Assembly (NCBI GenBank): GCA_030704615.1
Contig: JAKLZA010000295.1
Coordinates: forward strand, 1-47,000
Direction of reading: 5' to 3'
DNA from: Takakia lepidozioides
Taxonomy: Eukaryota > Streptophyta > Takakiopsida > Takakiales > Takakiaceae
DNA: 47,000 bases
Part shown: in pieces, positions 18,600 through 29,107 of the stretch
How positions within the stretch are numbered: the first letter of the stretch is position 1
How the letters are laid out: the number at the start of each line of letters is the position of its first letter
Program-made: the position numbers and the translations under genes
Notes under the pieces: generated by a model
The model's database searches: none
Seen by the model: only the letters and a program-made list of their open reading frames with translations
What the model was told of the DNA's origin: nothing

Positions 18600-19541
18600 T
18601 CATAAAAATGTAATAAAGGTGTTTGCAGGGACGTATGCTGCATTCTTCGATTCCATAACAAGGAAGTCCTCACAGTTGCAAGCTGGGTACTGTGAAACCG
18701 TGATTGCATACACGACACTGCGCGCAGCAGACCCGGCTGTTGACAACTGAAATATGCGCCCCATCCCGGGGTGAGGAACATCCCTGCAACCTTGCACTAT
18801 GCAGGGCATTGCAAGAGCGTTGGCCATCCTGGTGTCGTTCGCCTTTGTTGGTGGCCGCCGTCTTTTCAGTTTCCCCCACCGATGGGTGGGCCAAGCTGCG
18901 GGGTCACCCACCGGTATGCGGGGCGAAGAGCTTCTCGTGGGAGGAGGATGACGATTGGGAATTGGATTTCGTGGAACGTCTGTCCTCTCCACCAGTCGAA
19001 ACCCTGCACTTCCTAGAGCGTCTGCCTCCTCCAGGGTAAGATCTGTACCACTTGCCACAGGCCAGACTGCCGGTGGTTCAGGCATGCCTTGTACACCATA
19101 CTTGGGCTTGCCGAACACACACGACATGATGTCGTGCCTGCAGAACCAAAACTCCTTCAGTGTGGCCTCCACAAACTTTGCGCACACAAATCTCCCTGTG
19201 AAGCAAGGGGCAGGCACACCGCCCTGCGGGCTCCTCCGAATCATCTCATTGCATCTCTGGTTGGTGTCGACACGAACAGCACAACATTTGCCACGAAATG
19301 TCGGACGGGTCCGTGCAATTCTCCACTGCGAGGCCGACACATCTCGCTCCACGATTGGAATGTGTATTGGGTAACGAAAACAGGAGGAGCAACATGCCCA
19401 TCCTCGGCATGTTGTCCCGAGTCTGGCAGCGATTCCATGGATGCTGCAGGAGAGGGGGTACGAGTCCTGCTTCGTGGAGGCGTGGGACGCAACATCGTTG
19501 CGCCCCGAGGTTGAGTGCGGATGTTCATATCTGATCTCCAT
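18600..19541 (-). CDS. MULE B: 3' exon part with Cys-rich region and SWIM finger
   Basis: Translation carries GKCCAVRVD, FWFCRHDIMSC, VFGKPKYGVQGMPEPP and the first half of the SWIM finger (CNCEDF). The PCKH half lies one frame away. The Arg codon CGA in FRLVERTD corresponds to the TGA of copy A at 15148. The last residues shown by this frame are not genuine. Confidence 0.7.
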   Translation of the reverse strand: MEIRYEHPHSTSGRNDVASHASTKQDSYPLSCSIHGIAARLGTTCRGWACCSSCFRYPIHIPIVERDVSASQWRIARTRPTFRGKCCAVRVDTNQRCNEMIRRSPQGGVPAPCFTGRFVCAKFVEATLKEFWFCRHDIMSCVFGKPKYGVQGMPEPPAVWPVASGTDLTLEEADALGSAGFRLVERTDVPRNPIPNRHPPPTRSSSPRIPVGDPAAWPTHRWGKLKRRRPPTKANDTRMANALAMPCIVQGCRDVPHPGMGRIFQLSTAGSAARSVVYAITVSQYPACNCEDFLVMESKNAAYVPANTFITFL

Positions 19542-19922
19542 GAATCCCCATCCCCTCCGGGCATGTCCTCAATTCTTCTCTTCACCGGCCGGCTGCGGAC
19601 ATCGCCCTCCAGGCAGTTCCCCCGACTGTGTAACGGCGTTGACCTTATTGTTTCCCGCAATGCAGCAGTCCATTTTTTGGGATCGGTCGAACGATGCGCC
19701 GCCCTCAATCAGCATCTCCTGCCTGTCTGGTCCGATACCCCATTGCTTTCCTCCCAGAAACTGGTAGTAATGAGATTGTTGCATGATGGCCCTCACAATA
19801 TCTTCTGTTGTTGCTGTCAACATGTCAACGAGATGTGCTGCAGAGGAAGCACGCCAGGAAGAGTGCACCGATTCGGCCATGTTCGTCGTCGGCATATCCG
19901 TGTCATCCTCCAAGCTCATGTC

Positions 19923-20008
19923 CTGTTGAAGGAAATTAGATATGTCACTGATTGTGGAGAATGTCCAAGCACAAAACAGAACAATTGTCAAGTACAGAAA
20001 TGTGTTAC
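19923..20008 (-). other. Intron of MULE B
   Basis: An 86-bp GT-AG intron on the minus strand (GTAACA donor, TTCAACAG acceptor). Removing it joins YMRQ to DMSLEDDTDMPTTNM. The position is identical to that of the intron in copy A, which supports descent from one spliced transposase gene. Confidence 0.85.
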
Positions 20009-20595
20009 CTGTCTCATGTAGTCTCCAAACTGGCGGAATCTATAATGCCACCACGCAAGCCACGTTTGCAGTTCTGGCTGATCTTTCACATCCACTGCCC
20101 CTGAAGACACCCACCAGGCGCGTATGGTTGCAAACTCGGTCTCCGCCTCGTCGATGGAATTCGCATTTTTCCACGCTAGGCACATACTGATATGATCCTG
20201 CCGGTGGCGTGACGCCACGAACCTTTTCGTGTTTTGCGTCAAACTCTGCATGAAGTGGAACCCGCAAGATCTCTCTTTCCTTCCATTGAGTCTTTGGGTC
20301 GTCCCCATATACCCTCCTAACTGCAGCCCAGTTTGCCTGGGCATTGTCAGCCATGAAGCCCCTAAAATCGGGAGGGGCAACTTGGCTCTCGCCATTTGCT
20401 CATTAATTCCGCGCGCACATATGCAACTCCGAATCTGTGTCTTCTCCCTTCATTTCGCAGATAGCAATGGTCATCAACTTTCTGCAATGTGGGTCGTATA
20501 CATGTGCCCCCATTGTCACCCAATCGTGGTTGGTAATTCGCCGGATGTGGTCGAACATGACCCAACAATTTGAAGGTCTCCACTGGTCATCCGCT

Positions 20596-21636
20596 TCACC
20601 AAATCGACGCCGCTCCCCGGTCCGCACGTTGACATCTTAAATATGAAGCACCTGTCCGTCTCCGAGCCTTGACCAGGAAAGAAGCTGCCTTGGATGAAGT
20701 CGTAGCCGCATGTGCGCTTTCACTTCCAAGATGGAGTGCATGTCTGATCCTCTTCCGATTCGTTTTCTTGCAGCTGACAATGTGGTTCCTGACATTGGGG
20801 CTGCACACATGGGAGACAGCTTCCAGCAGGTCCTTCATGTCCCCCTCGCCCAGCTTCTCTCTTGTGCTTCCGTCCTCCGACATTATTCTGCCAATTGCAA
20901 TCCTATGTGCCGATGCGAGCTGTATCTGCTTTGGTTTTGCACCCGGCCTCAACCTCACCTCCTCCTTGATAATATCCTGGGCTTGTTGAAAAGCGACTCT
21001 GCAATTGCCTCTGGCGAGGGGGTGCTCATGCTTTCCGATGTGAATGCATGCTCTGGTGCACGCTGGGCCGACGGTCCCGACGTAGTACTGCTTGGCGTTG
21101 CACACTGCCATGCACGTAGGGGCTGCGTTGCAATGGGCACACTTGAACGTCCCTGCAGGAACTCTACCTTGAGGCCAAAATGGGGTCGACGAATTGCCAA
21201 TCCAGTCAGTCTCATTCCTGGTGCCTTTGCTAGTGTAATGGTAACATGTGCTCGAGAAACATTTAAGATGCCCAGCACACAATACATATCTCACTCGAAC
21301 TCCATCACCCAGGTTGGACGATGAAGTTTTGGTGACACACCAAGGGTGGCCGTCATGTTTCCTGTTCATTCCTGCGAGCATGCCGTCTGGGCCTGCGCCT
21401 GCCGGCACTGGAGGGAACTCGTAGATAGCATTCCCATCCACAACATCAGGCAAAGTTTCCACAGAATGGATTGGAGTTTTGTCGTAATCAAGCCTAAGAA
21501 GGTCACTGGAGCGGGAACCCGTTGTCTTCATCCTCCGCAATATGTCGATTACTGAGCGGACGGAAGTTGAGTCGGACGGTGTATGCTGAACACTCCTAGT
21601 GACGGACGACTTCGAAACATACGATGGAAGGACCAT
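20596..21636 (-). CDS. MULE B: zinc-rich central part
   Basis: The longest intact stretch of copy B. It contains the LDYDKTPIHSVETLP segment, HDGHPWCVTKT, the paired cysteines (CFSSTCYHY, FKCAHC, CMAVC) and the shared VSHVCSPNVRNHIVSC. After about 20740 the translation is out of frame; the true continuation into the catalytic domain is in another frame, as in copy A at the corresponding place. Confidence 0.75.
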   Translation of the reverse strand: MVLPSYVSKSSVTRSVQHTPSDSTSVRSVIDILRRMKTTGSRSSDLLRLDYDKTPIHSVETLPDVVDGNAIYEFPPVPAGAGPDGMLAGMNRKHDGHPWCVTKTSSSNLGDGVRVRYVLCAGHLKCFSSTCYHYTSKGTRNETDWIGNSSTPFWPQGRVPAGTFKCAHCNAAPTCMAVCNAKQYYVGTVGPACTRACIHIGKHEHPLARGNCRVAFQQAQDIIKEEVRLRPGAKPKQIQLASAHRIAIGRIMSEDGSTREKLGEGDMKDLLEAVSHVCSPNVRNHIVSCKKTNRKRIRHALHLGSESAHAATTSSKAASFLVKARRRTGASYLRCQRADRGAASIW

Positions 21637-22092
21637 ACAGTCTTCATCGTCACTGGATAAGTCGTGGACGACTGTTTCCCTGTTTTCCTGGATTTTCCCT
21701 TTTCACATGTTTGGGCTTCTCTGCTTGTGAAGAGGTGCCCACATCCTTCACATCTTGCACGCCAGACCCTCTTGTGGAAGGAGGATCAACCAAGTTCCAG
21801 CGTGGGAACTCTTTAGGCACGATTTCACCAATGGCACTGTACCGGATGGATTCAGAAGCTGGGAGCCGCCACTCTTTGCCTTTTCCGAAATCTGCATGCA
21901 GAATGACGGCACTTTCCAGAAAATTTCCATAAGCATCCTTCGTCTCCTCTTCCAAAACACCGTTCCAGGGCGGAGCCCGAACTTCACACACAAGTACTGC
22001 TCAGTGACAATCGCAAATCCTTGGTCGCAGGGTATTTTAGCTTTCAGAGAATCAGGATGGAAGTACACGTTGACCCAAACACGGGAGTCCAT

Positions 22093-22340
22093 TTTGAAGA
22101 CGGGACCTCTCGGTACGCTCCGCAGCGAAGTCCTGCAATGAGAAGAGTGTGTCCTACCTAATAACACAAATGATTTTCTGGAGGATTCCGTATCCAACAT
22201 GATGGGTGATCAGTGCACGTAAAGATGAAGGTGTGTAACGTACGTTAAAAAAACGGACGAGAACAGCAAGTTCACATCGGATATTTGGTGCCTGAATTGT
22301 AATGTACAACCACTTGGGGTACAATAAATCAGGCCTTCCC
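22093..22340. other. Upstream region of MULE B
   Basis: No coding sequence is visible. The region between the start codon of copy B and the palindrome array is AT-rich and would hold its promoter. No clear TATA box is recognised. Confidence 0.3.
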
Positions 22341-23985
22341 ATGAATTTCGGCACCGAAATCTGGATGAACATCTCTGTCATGTAACAGCTTTGGAAGCCA
22401 GGGGATGAATTCTGGCAACAGAAATCGTAATTTGTTTCCTCATTAAACTGACCAAGCACCCAACGGATGGATTTCGGTGCCGAAATTCGGATGAACTTCT
22501 TCTTCATTAAATTGTATCTGCACATATGGGTTGAATTTAGATGCCAAAATACGGATGAATGTGTTCCTGATTACAGTCGTGATTCACCACGTGTCCGGAT
22601 ATCGGCCGACTTCCGAATGACAGTAATCCTGAATCGGCAGAATGGATGTATTTCGGCGCCGAAATTCATTCTTCATCTCCTTTTCCGACCCTAATTCTCT
22701 GCTGCCCTATGGATGGATTTCGTTGCCAGAATTCATCGGAAGTCCTTTCTGTTTTTATTTTTCTTTGCGACAGATGAACTTTGGCGCCGAATCTCATCCA
22801 AGTACTCCCTTTTAATTTTCTTTTTTCTCGCGAGCAATGAATTTCGGCGCCGAAATTCAACCGAAATCCTCCCGATTTTTTTTTTTCTTTCTTCGCGAGC
22901 ATTGAATTTTGGCGCCGAAATTCATTCCAAGTCCTCCGAATTTTTTTATTTTCCTTCGCGAGCAATGAATTTCGGCGCCGAAATTCATCCGAAGTCCTCC
23001 CGAATGTTTTTATTTTCTTTCGCGAGCAATGAATTTCGGCGCCGAAATTCAGCCGACTTCATCCCTCCAAATTCTTTTCAGGGTTTGAGCGCGGATTTCG
23101 GCGCCGAAATTCATCCAATGCCCTCCCTCCAATATTTATTTTTCTTTGAAATGGATCAATTTCGGCGCCGAAATTCATCCTTACTGTCCGCAATGAGTAA
23201 CTCTATTTACATTTTCTATGCGACGGATGAATTTCGGCGCCGAAATTCGTCCAAACCCGGCATTACTTTTTGCTTTGGATGATAATTTTCCGTAAATCGT
23301 TGGAAATACCCCGTTCCGACGAATATAACAGGAATATTCTGCATTTAATGGAGAAATCGGCATATTAAACCACTTCTGTCAAAATTAATTGCATTTTAGC
23401 CGTTTTTTTTCATTTGAAACCGACAGTATCCATTAAGTGGTCTTTTTCGCACGGGACGTTGCCGCCGCATATAAATAATTTCGGCGCCGAAATTATAGTT
23501 AAATGTCCACAATGGCAAGTCCAACAGGCATGGACAGCATCCGTCAGGGCAATGATGGCGGCAAAGCGTAGCATGGTGCCAATTTAGTCTTCGCTCTGGA
23601 TGAATTTCGCGGCGCGAAATAATGATGATTTCACCTCGTCTACGCGCGGACGGAGATATTCGTAATGAATTTCGGCGCCGAAATATGGATGAAATGTGCC
23701 CAAGTGCAACCGTTTCACTGTCCCGGAATTATTCCGGCTCCGATATCCCACTGACATGTTTGCTCATGACGGATGAGGACTTCGGAAGCGATGAATTGCG
23801 GCGCCGAAATTCATCCGTCCGCTGTTGAAACGTACCGACCTGACTGTTGAATGTCATAGGCAGGGGATTTTCTTGGCGGTTGGGTTTCATGATGTGCGGA
23901 TATTTCATTCAATGCCGGCTGCTCCGGGAACAGCATCCGGTGTACGGAAGGTATTTCGGTGCCGCAATTCGGATAAACCGTCTTG
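22340..23985. repeat. Array of ATTTCGGCGCCGAAAT palindromes, period about 64 bp
   Basis: About seventeen palindromes whose best form is AATTTCGGCGCCGAAATT with TGA/TCA just outside. The regular core runs from about 22649 to 23240 with a period close to 64 bp (22649, 22715, 22775, 22841, 22905, 22969, 23035, 23096, 23160, 23230). Looser members lie at about 22349, 22470, 23485, 23605, 23675, 23800 and 23955. Spacers are T-rich (TTTTTTATTTTCTTTCGCGAG type). A long plus-strand open frame across the core (22713-23282) is only the repeat being read. Confidence 0.92.
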
Positions 23986-24477
23986 TACTGGTGGCTGGAA
24001 CTGGCACGCGTCGTGTTCCAGTCGACTTCATCCGTGCGAACATGTCAGGGGTCACAATCTCTTCATCACCCATACGGCAAAAAGTGTTGGACGGTGGCAA
24101 CGCTTCGGGAGACGTGGCTGCTTACGCATCTGCTCGTGCATAGTGGTTGCATGTTCCACGCTTCGCTCTCTCGCTCCTTGCCCTTCTGCAGTGACGTTCT
24201 CCTGCGTTTCCTCTCCTTATGCGGCATAGTGGTAGCATAGAGTTTGTGGAAGGTCAGGCGACTCCGGCAAAGAGGAGGACGCGGGATTTTGGGAAGCCGC
24301 CGACGACACGACTTAAGCTCCGTCTCATGCATGAAATGCAGACCTCGTTATCCGGAGACTCGGATCGCCCACCAGTGAGAGATTCGTGCTTCGCGGATGT
24401 GAAGCACTCCATACGCAATATTCCTTTTACACCTTTTTTTTTGGCGTGCAGTGTCTCATGTTTTCCTGTTTGTTGAC
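23986..24477. other. Region upstream of the ParB-like gene
   Basis: Nothing is firmly recognised. A plus-strand frame from ATG 24219 (basic, QATPAKRRTRDFGKPP) has protein-like composition for about 60 codons and may be a first exon of the downstream gene, but no junction can be shown. Confidence 0.25.
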
Positions 24478-25487
24478 ATGGGAGCTGGGGAGGGATCGCA
24501 GGGGGGCGAGGCAACACAGTCAACTTTGGATACTCCTGCCCGGGTGCTGCGCTCACAAGGTGGAAGTGCATCGAGGCAGACGAGTCCTCATTCAACACCA
24601 GATATCGCCTCCGAAAAGCCCACCTAGAGTTCGGAAGCCGAGAAAGCAGAAGGAGCCCATGGCTTCGCCAGTAAAACCCCTAGGGAGACTGGAAGCGGAG
24701 ATATTGGGTTTGCAGTCAATTTCAGAAAACACAGATGCGGTGGAGGCCGCTGGAGATGTGGGAGTCGGATCTGCAGAAGGGCGGCCCATTCAACTGACAG
24801 AAGGAGAGGACGATAACGTGGTACGACTTGGCGACGATCAGAACCTGCTGGAGCTTGCGGAGGAGCAAAACCTCCAGGACAGTACACAGGCTGGTGAGAG
24901 GGGTGAGGGAAGTGACAGAGGTGATACAAGTAAGAAACTGGTGGCGGGTATGCTCATGAGCGCACGAGACATGAACATAGCAGCAAACAGGTTGCTGGCA
25001 GAGACTCATAGCAACATAGGCCGCGTTTTGGGCTCCATGGTGTATCCGGAGAACCTCAAAGTTCCTTTGTGTCGCATGGTAAGCCTTCCAGTTGTAAGGC
25101 AAGCACTGCCAGGGGATATCGATCGACTGAAGCACAACTTCAGAGAAGGGTACAGACGGGGGTCGGCAGCATTCTACGTTTCCATTGAGAATGACCAGGG
25201 TGTCACAAGGGGCCCCACTGCAGAGGGCTTCAGAATTGGGGCCCCCACTGGCACACTGTTAATGCCGAGTTTGAAGCCTATCTGAAGACTAATCCCACAT
25301 TCGCACACATGGAAGGGAAGATGTTCTTCGTTTTGGACGGGAACCACAGGATGCTTGCCTGGACAGAGTACATTGCTGAAATGCATCCGCAAGATATCAG
25401 TTGGCATTACATGGTGGACTGCATTGTCGTGAAGGTGGACGTCAGGGACAGAGGACTGTTGAAGGGTGCCATGGCGGATATAAATCT

Positions 25488-25631
25488 GTAAGTATACAAT
25501 TACATCCTTGTGTACTGCCTATTGCGGCGCCGAAATAGGCAATGTTCACCACTGTCATGCACTCTATGAACTGGAAATTGGATTGCTGTGCCGAAATCAT
25601 ATTTTCATGTTGTTTTTTTTCTCCATGGCAG
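25488..25631 (+). other. Intron carrying a GGCGCC palindrome
   Basis: A GTAAGT donor and a CATGGCAG acceptor frame an intron of 144 bp. It contains GCGGCGCCGAAATAGGC near 25525 and a weaker GCTGTGCCGAAAT near 25590. The palindrome family is therefore present inside the gene as well as around it. Confidence 0.6.
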
Positions 25632-26700
25632 GTAACAGAGAGGGCCTTCGTGGAAACTCATCTGGCACATACGCTCTACAGAGTGCAAGAAGTGGGGACA
25701 GCTCCGCTGACGGACTTCCAAAAGTCCCTCGATCCCGAGCTGTACAGGAAGTCCCTAGCGAAAGCAGATCGCACCTGGTACCGACCAACACTGGACGCCA
25801 TGGTGGAGATCCTCTTCGGTGAGGTTCATCTCAAATTTCAGTATCAATTTAATGTTATTTGTTGCAAGGATCCGTGGCCTGACTGTATCTGCTGGGTATG
25901 GGAATGCAGACGAACATCAGGGATGACTTGGCCTATGCCAAAAGGCAGTTCTTTGAGAATGATGCCCCCAACAAGGCGGACGCGTCGATAGAGAGTCATA
26001 TTGTGCAGGCAGGGAAGCAATCCCGGACCAAGTACAGGTCCAAACTTGTTAAGCAAGTTGCAATCGCTGACCCTGGTCTTGGTGCCGAGTTCCTGGCGGA
26101 GATAGGACTGCATTACTCCAGACCCATGAAACCGGAAATGTCCATGGAGAAACTTCATCACATCGCAGTGTCCTGTGTTGAGCCGGCGGAGAAGGTAAGC
26201 ATGTGTTTATTCTTGTTTTGTGACTTCTCGCGATTCTTATGTTGGAGTTCTTGTCTGACCGATGTGAGGTGGCTGCAGACGAGGTGGCTGCGAATCTGGA
26301 ACGGCCATACAAACACGAAGCTGCTGTACCACTTTCCCATCGAGCCAACAGACGACAAAATGAACGACTGGCTCAATGTCATGACTTGGTGGCATCAGGT
26401 ATAATTTTCTCCTATTCTGTGTTGGACATCGTCGCAATTTCAAAATCATGAATGTTTTTGGAAACCTGCCATGATGCAGGTACTGACCCACGCCCAGGAG
26501 CAATTGGACTGCAACACCACCACTTTCAAGTTACAGATCGACTGGACGAAGCCTGAGACAATGGAGAACTACGTGTAGTCGTGGGCGAGGGCGCTTCGCA
26601 AACCTCTTTTTCAGAGAAATTGCAAAGGTAAGACGCAGCGCAGCGTATACATCGAAGAGCAGGAGGGTGCCGACAAAGCGGCAATGCGTGTCCTGTTCAG

Positions 26701-26924
26701 GTAATCTGCTGACAATGCATCCCCCTATTTGCAGTTTAGATGATTTGGTTAAGCAGCGATGGATATTGCGGCGCCGAAATATACCTCTGCAAGATGTGAG
26801 TTCTGGGTAATTGGGGCACGGTCCACTCCGTATTTCGGTGCCGAAATACCTTGTGCATTGACGACTTCCACTTGCATGATGCATCGGTAGAATGATTTTT
26901 TGTTGAACTGCCTCGTGATTGCAG
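26701..26924 (+). other. Intron carrying two GGCGCC-type palindromes
   Basis: Bounded by GTAATC and GATTGCAG. It holds GCGGCGCCGAAATAT at about 26768 and TATTTCGGTGCCGAAATA at about 26832. Splicing restores an open frame across the junction (VLFR to YINFAL). Confidence 0.6.
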
Positions 26925-27048
26925 GTACATAAACTTTGCACTCATTCCGTCCGGAGCCATTCAAAGGGTTCCACCATTAGGCAGAGTAGCGACATGGAGG
27001 GGGTCACTTCTTGGAGCACTTCTTGGTCATCACTTGAGGAGATCAGGC

Positions 27049-27497
27049 GGAGAGCACGATCTTAGAGCATAGGGATGGAGATTACACAGAGGAGGAGATA
27101 CGATGAGATGATGCTTGATTCATGCAAGCTGTAGAGATGCAATGTAGAGCAGATTAGAGACACCATGGCTTCGGCCTGATACATGATAGATATTAATACG
27201 ATTCCTATTTCATATTCACACCGTGAGAGAGATATGAGTGAAGCTGTGGAATGAATGCTTGAGTAGTTGGAACATGGTAGATTGCAAAAGCAATCTAATA
27301 CTTAACCTAGATAGTAAGGTAACTTACTGAACATGAATGCAGGAAAGAATAGATATATGAAAGCACCCCATGATACACTAGATGTAGGTCATGACTGATT
27401 GTTCTGAGCGGGCTGAGTGCTTAGAGATTTCCAACTTTTCTATCTTGGAGTTTCCACCTCGGATAGCTAAGGGATGGGTGAGTATAAAAGCCGCTCG
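27049..27497 (+). repeat. Left terminal inverted repeat with TATA box
   Basis: Arm of the element. Near its inner end is TATAAAA at 27483-27489, about 260 bases upstream of the first plausible ATG of the inner gene. The matching place in the right arm reads GTAAAAGCC, lacking two bases of the box, so only the left arm has the intact promoter element. Confidence 0.7.
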
Positions 27498-27746
27498 ACA
27501 GGGGTCCTTCCTCACCTTGGGAGAAGAGGGAGGCTTCAAAGGAGGCCGCAATGAGGTGGAAGGAGGAGGAAAGGAAGAGGGAGGAAGACAAGAAGAGAGA
27601 AGAGGGAAATAGGGGGCACGGGAAAGAGAGGGGGAAGAGGAGAGGGTGACACTGGCTTTGGAGGGCCCCTTGCAAAGTCCGTCACCTGAACGGTCAATGA
27701 AGAAGATCCTGGACTTTGGGGCGCCGCCTGCGAGTCTATTGAGTGC

Positions 27747-28797
27747 ATGGGACAGGCTTCCACCCTTATTCCGAGAGGGCCTTATGGGGGCTGCACCACA
27801 AGGGGGACCGAGGGCAACATTGAGCTCATGGACGCAAAGGTGAGCCATTTTCCTTCACCTTGTTTTCTTTCCTTTGCTTTTCATTTTGTTTTCTGGTTTG
27901 TTTCTAATTTTGTAGGTTTTGTGTTCAGGAGCTTGGCGCATTCGTGGCTCAGATTGTGGCAGGCAGTGGGCCTGCCACCGACAAAGCAGGGACAACACGG
28001 TGGTGCATGCCCATGGGGATGGTAAGAGGAAGAGGAAAAGACCTCGTGTCCCCAAGGTTCCACTAATCATCAAGGACGGTAGGGAAGTACTGGAGGGGGG
28101 AGGGAAGTAGTCGAGGGGAAGGGGAAAGGACAGGCCCGGGAGAGGGAGTGTAAGAGAAAGAGGCGTAGAAGGAGAGAGGTGCAGCCGGGGGAGGGCACTA
28201 GTGGAGACGCACTTCACTTTGTCATTGGCGTCTTTTAATGCATCTTCATTGCGGTATGGAGTTCATTAACATTTATAGCGTCTTTCTTGGGGCTGGACAG
28301 GAATCTTGGGAGGCTCTCATTGCATGGGAGAGGGAAGAGCTGAAGGCGGAGGTCTTCGCAAGGGGCCGTGTGGCAACAGCAGCCCGCCTCGAGAAGTGTG
28401 TGGAATCAACACACAAGTGGGCCCCGGCGGAAGCAAGAGTTTTGTCACCCATTTGTAAGTGTTCTTTCTCTTGTCATACCCATTCTTCTTTTTAGCTTCT
28501 CCCTTCCATCATGAATTCTGACCTGTCATTGCATTTGTATGTCATGTGCAGAAAAAAGAAGTTTCATGGGCCTCCCTCTTCCATCGAGCACAACTTTGCA
28601 AGACTCAGGGGTGGAAGGCCCTTGTAGCCTCAATGGCCAAGGTGCCACAATTGATGGAGGATAGTGCATCTGTAGGGGTGCCCCGGCCGGATGGGGGAGA
28701 GCTAGTAGTAGCTGGGGGTGGTTCGAAGGATGATGTAATCTCGGACTCAGCCTCATCATCCTCCAAATTGGAGGCCCAGCGTAGCTTGCATTCCTGA
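27747..28797 (+). CDS. Spliced unknown gene inside the inverted-repeat element
   Basis: Several coding-like exons can be seen. One is 27747-27839, ending NIELMDAK at a GTGAGC donor. Another begins 27929 (ELGAFVAQIVAGSGPATDK). A third is 28301-28454, helical and charged (ESWEALIAWEREELKAEVFARG), with a GTAAGT donor. The last is 28552-28797 (KKEVSWASLFHRAQL), ending in a Ser-rich tail. A basic segment at 28022-28107 (GKRKRKRPRVPKVP) may belong to a longer second exon. Splice phases do not all agree, so the model is provisional. I do not recognise the protein. It is probably a passenger of the transposon. Confidence 0.45.
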
Positions 28798-29107
28798 GAC
28801 AATTACACCTATGACTCAGGTGATGAGGAGTGAGGGATGGTTCCTAGTTAGAGACATGTACATGTAGTACTCGCTTTATGTATATAATTTTTCAGTTGCG
28901 ATTCCAATCCTCATTCTAACCTTGATGGACATGTGGATTTGGGGGGTCGACCTATAGATTAGAATGCATGCAATTCTTGCAAGCACGAGGCGCACCCCAA
29001 CCCCGAGAAAACCCATACCCAACCCCCCCCCTCCAAGATCAAAGTTGTTCGGGTTCAATGGCCACCAATGGAGTAACGTCAGGAGGAAGTTAGAGAAGTG
29101 GGTGGTG

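Larger units (their letters stand above)
18493..22092 (-). pseudogene. Mutator-like (MULE) transposase gene, copy B, broken
   Basis: Homologue of copy A on the opposite strand, with the same domain order from ATG at 22092. The N-terminal block is followed by HDGHPWCVTKT and the Cys-rich region (21300-20800), VSHVCSPNVRNHIVSC, the DDE domain (20560-20010) with HVYDPHC, MADNAQANWAA and CGFHF, an 86-bp intron (20008-19923), TTNMAESVHSSW, a second Cys-rich region (19380-19100) and a SWIM finger (18690-18600) with CNC and, after a frame change, PCKH. At least six one-base frame changes break it. It still reads Gln and Arg where copy A has stops. The similarity to A is clear but far from identical, so these are old separate insertions, not a fresh duplication. 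Confidence 0.82.
24478..27072 (+). pseudogene. Multi-exon gene with ParB/sulfiredoxin-like domain, broken
   Basis: The likely start is ATG 24478 (MGAGEGSQGG). An acidic, Ser/Pro-rich N-terminal region is followed by a domain whose pattern fits the ParB/sulfiredoxin fold: DIDRLKHNFREGYRRG, then FFVLDGNHRMLAW, then VDCIVVKVDV. The GNHR box is the usual nucleotide-binding or catalytic signature of this fold. Likely introns: 25488-25631, about 25820-25870, about 26195-26277, 26399-26479 and 26701-26924. Exon 26480-26700 joins 26925-27072 cleanly. Damage: frame changes near 24610, 25235 and 25880, and a TAG at 26577 inside an otherwise open exon. The last exon runs into the inverted-repeat element that begins about 27049. 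What the protein does is unknown; ParB relatives bind DNA palindromes or act as nucleases, sulfiredoxins reduce peroxiredoxin. Confidence 0.6.

Noticed and set aside
22713-23282. A 189-codon open frame with repeated FRRRNS and NFGAEIH peptides
   Set aside because: It is the 64-bp palindrome array being translated; the peptide repeats follow the DNA repeat and the frame exists only because the unit lacks stops.
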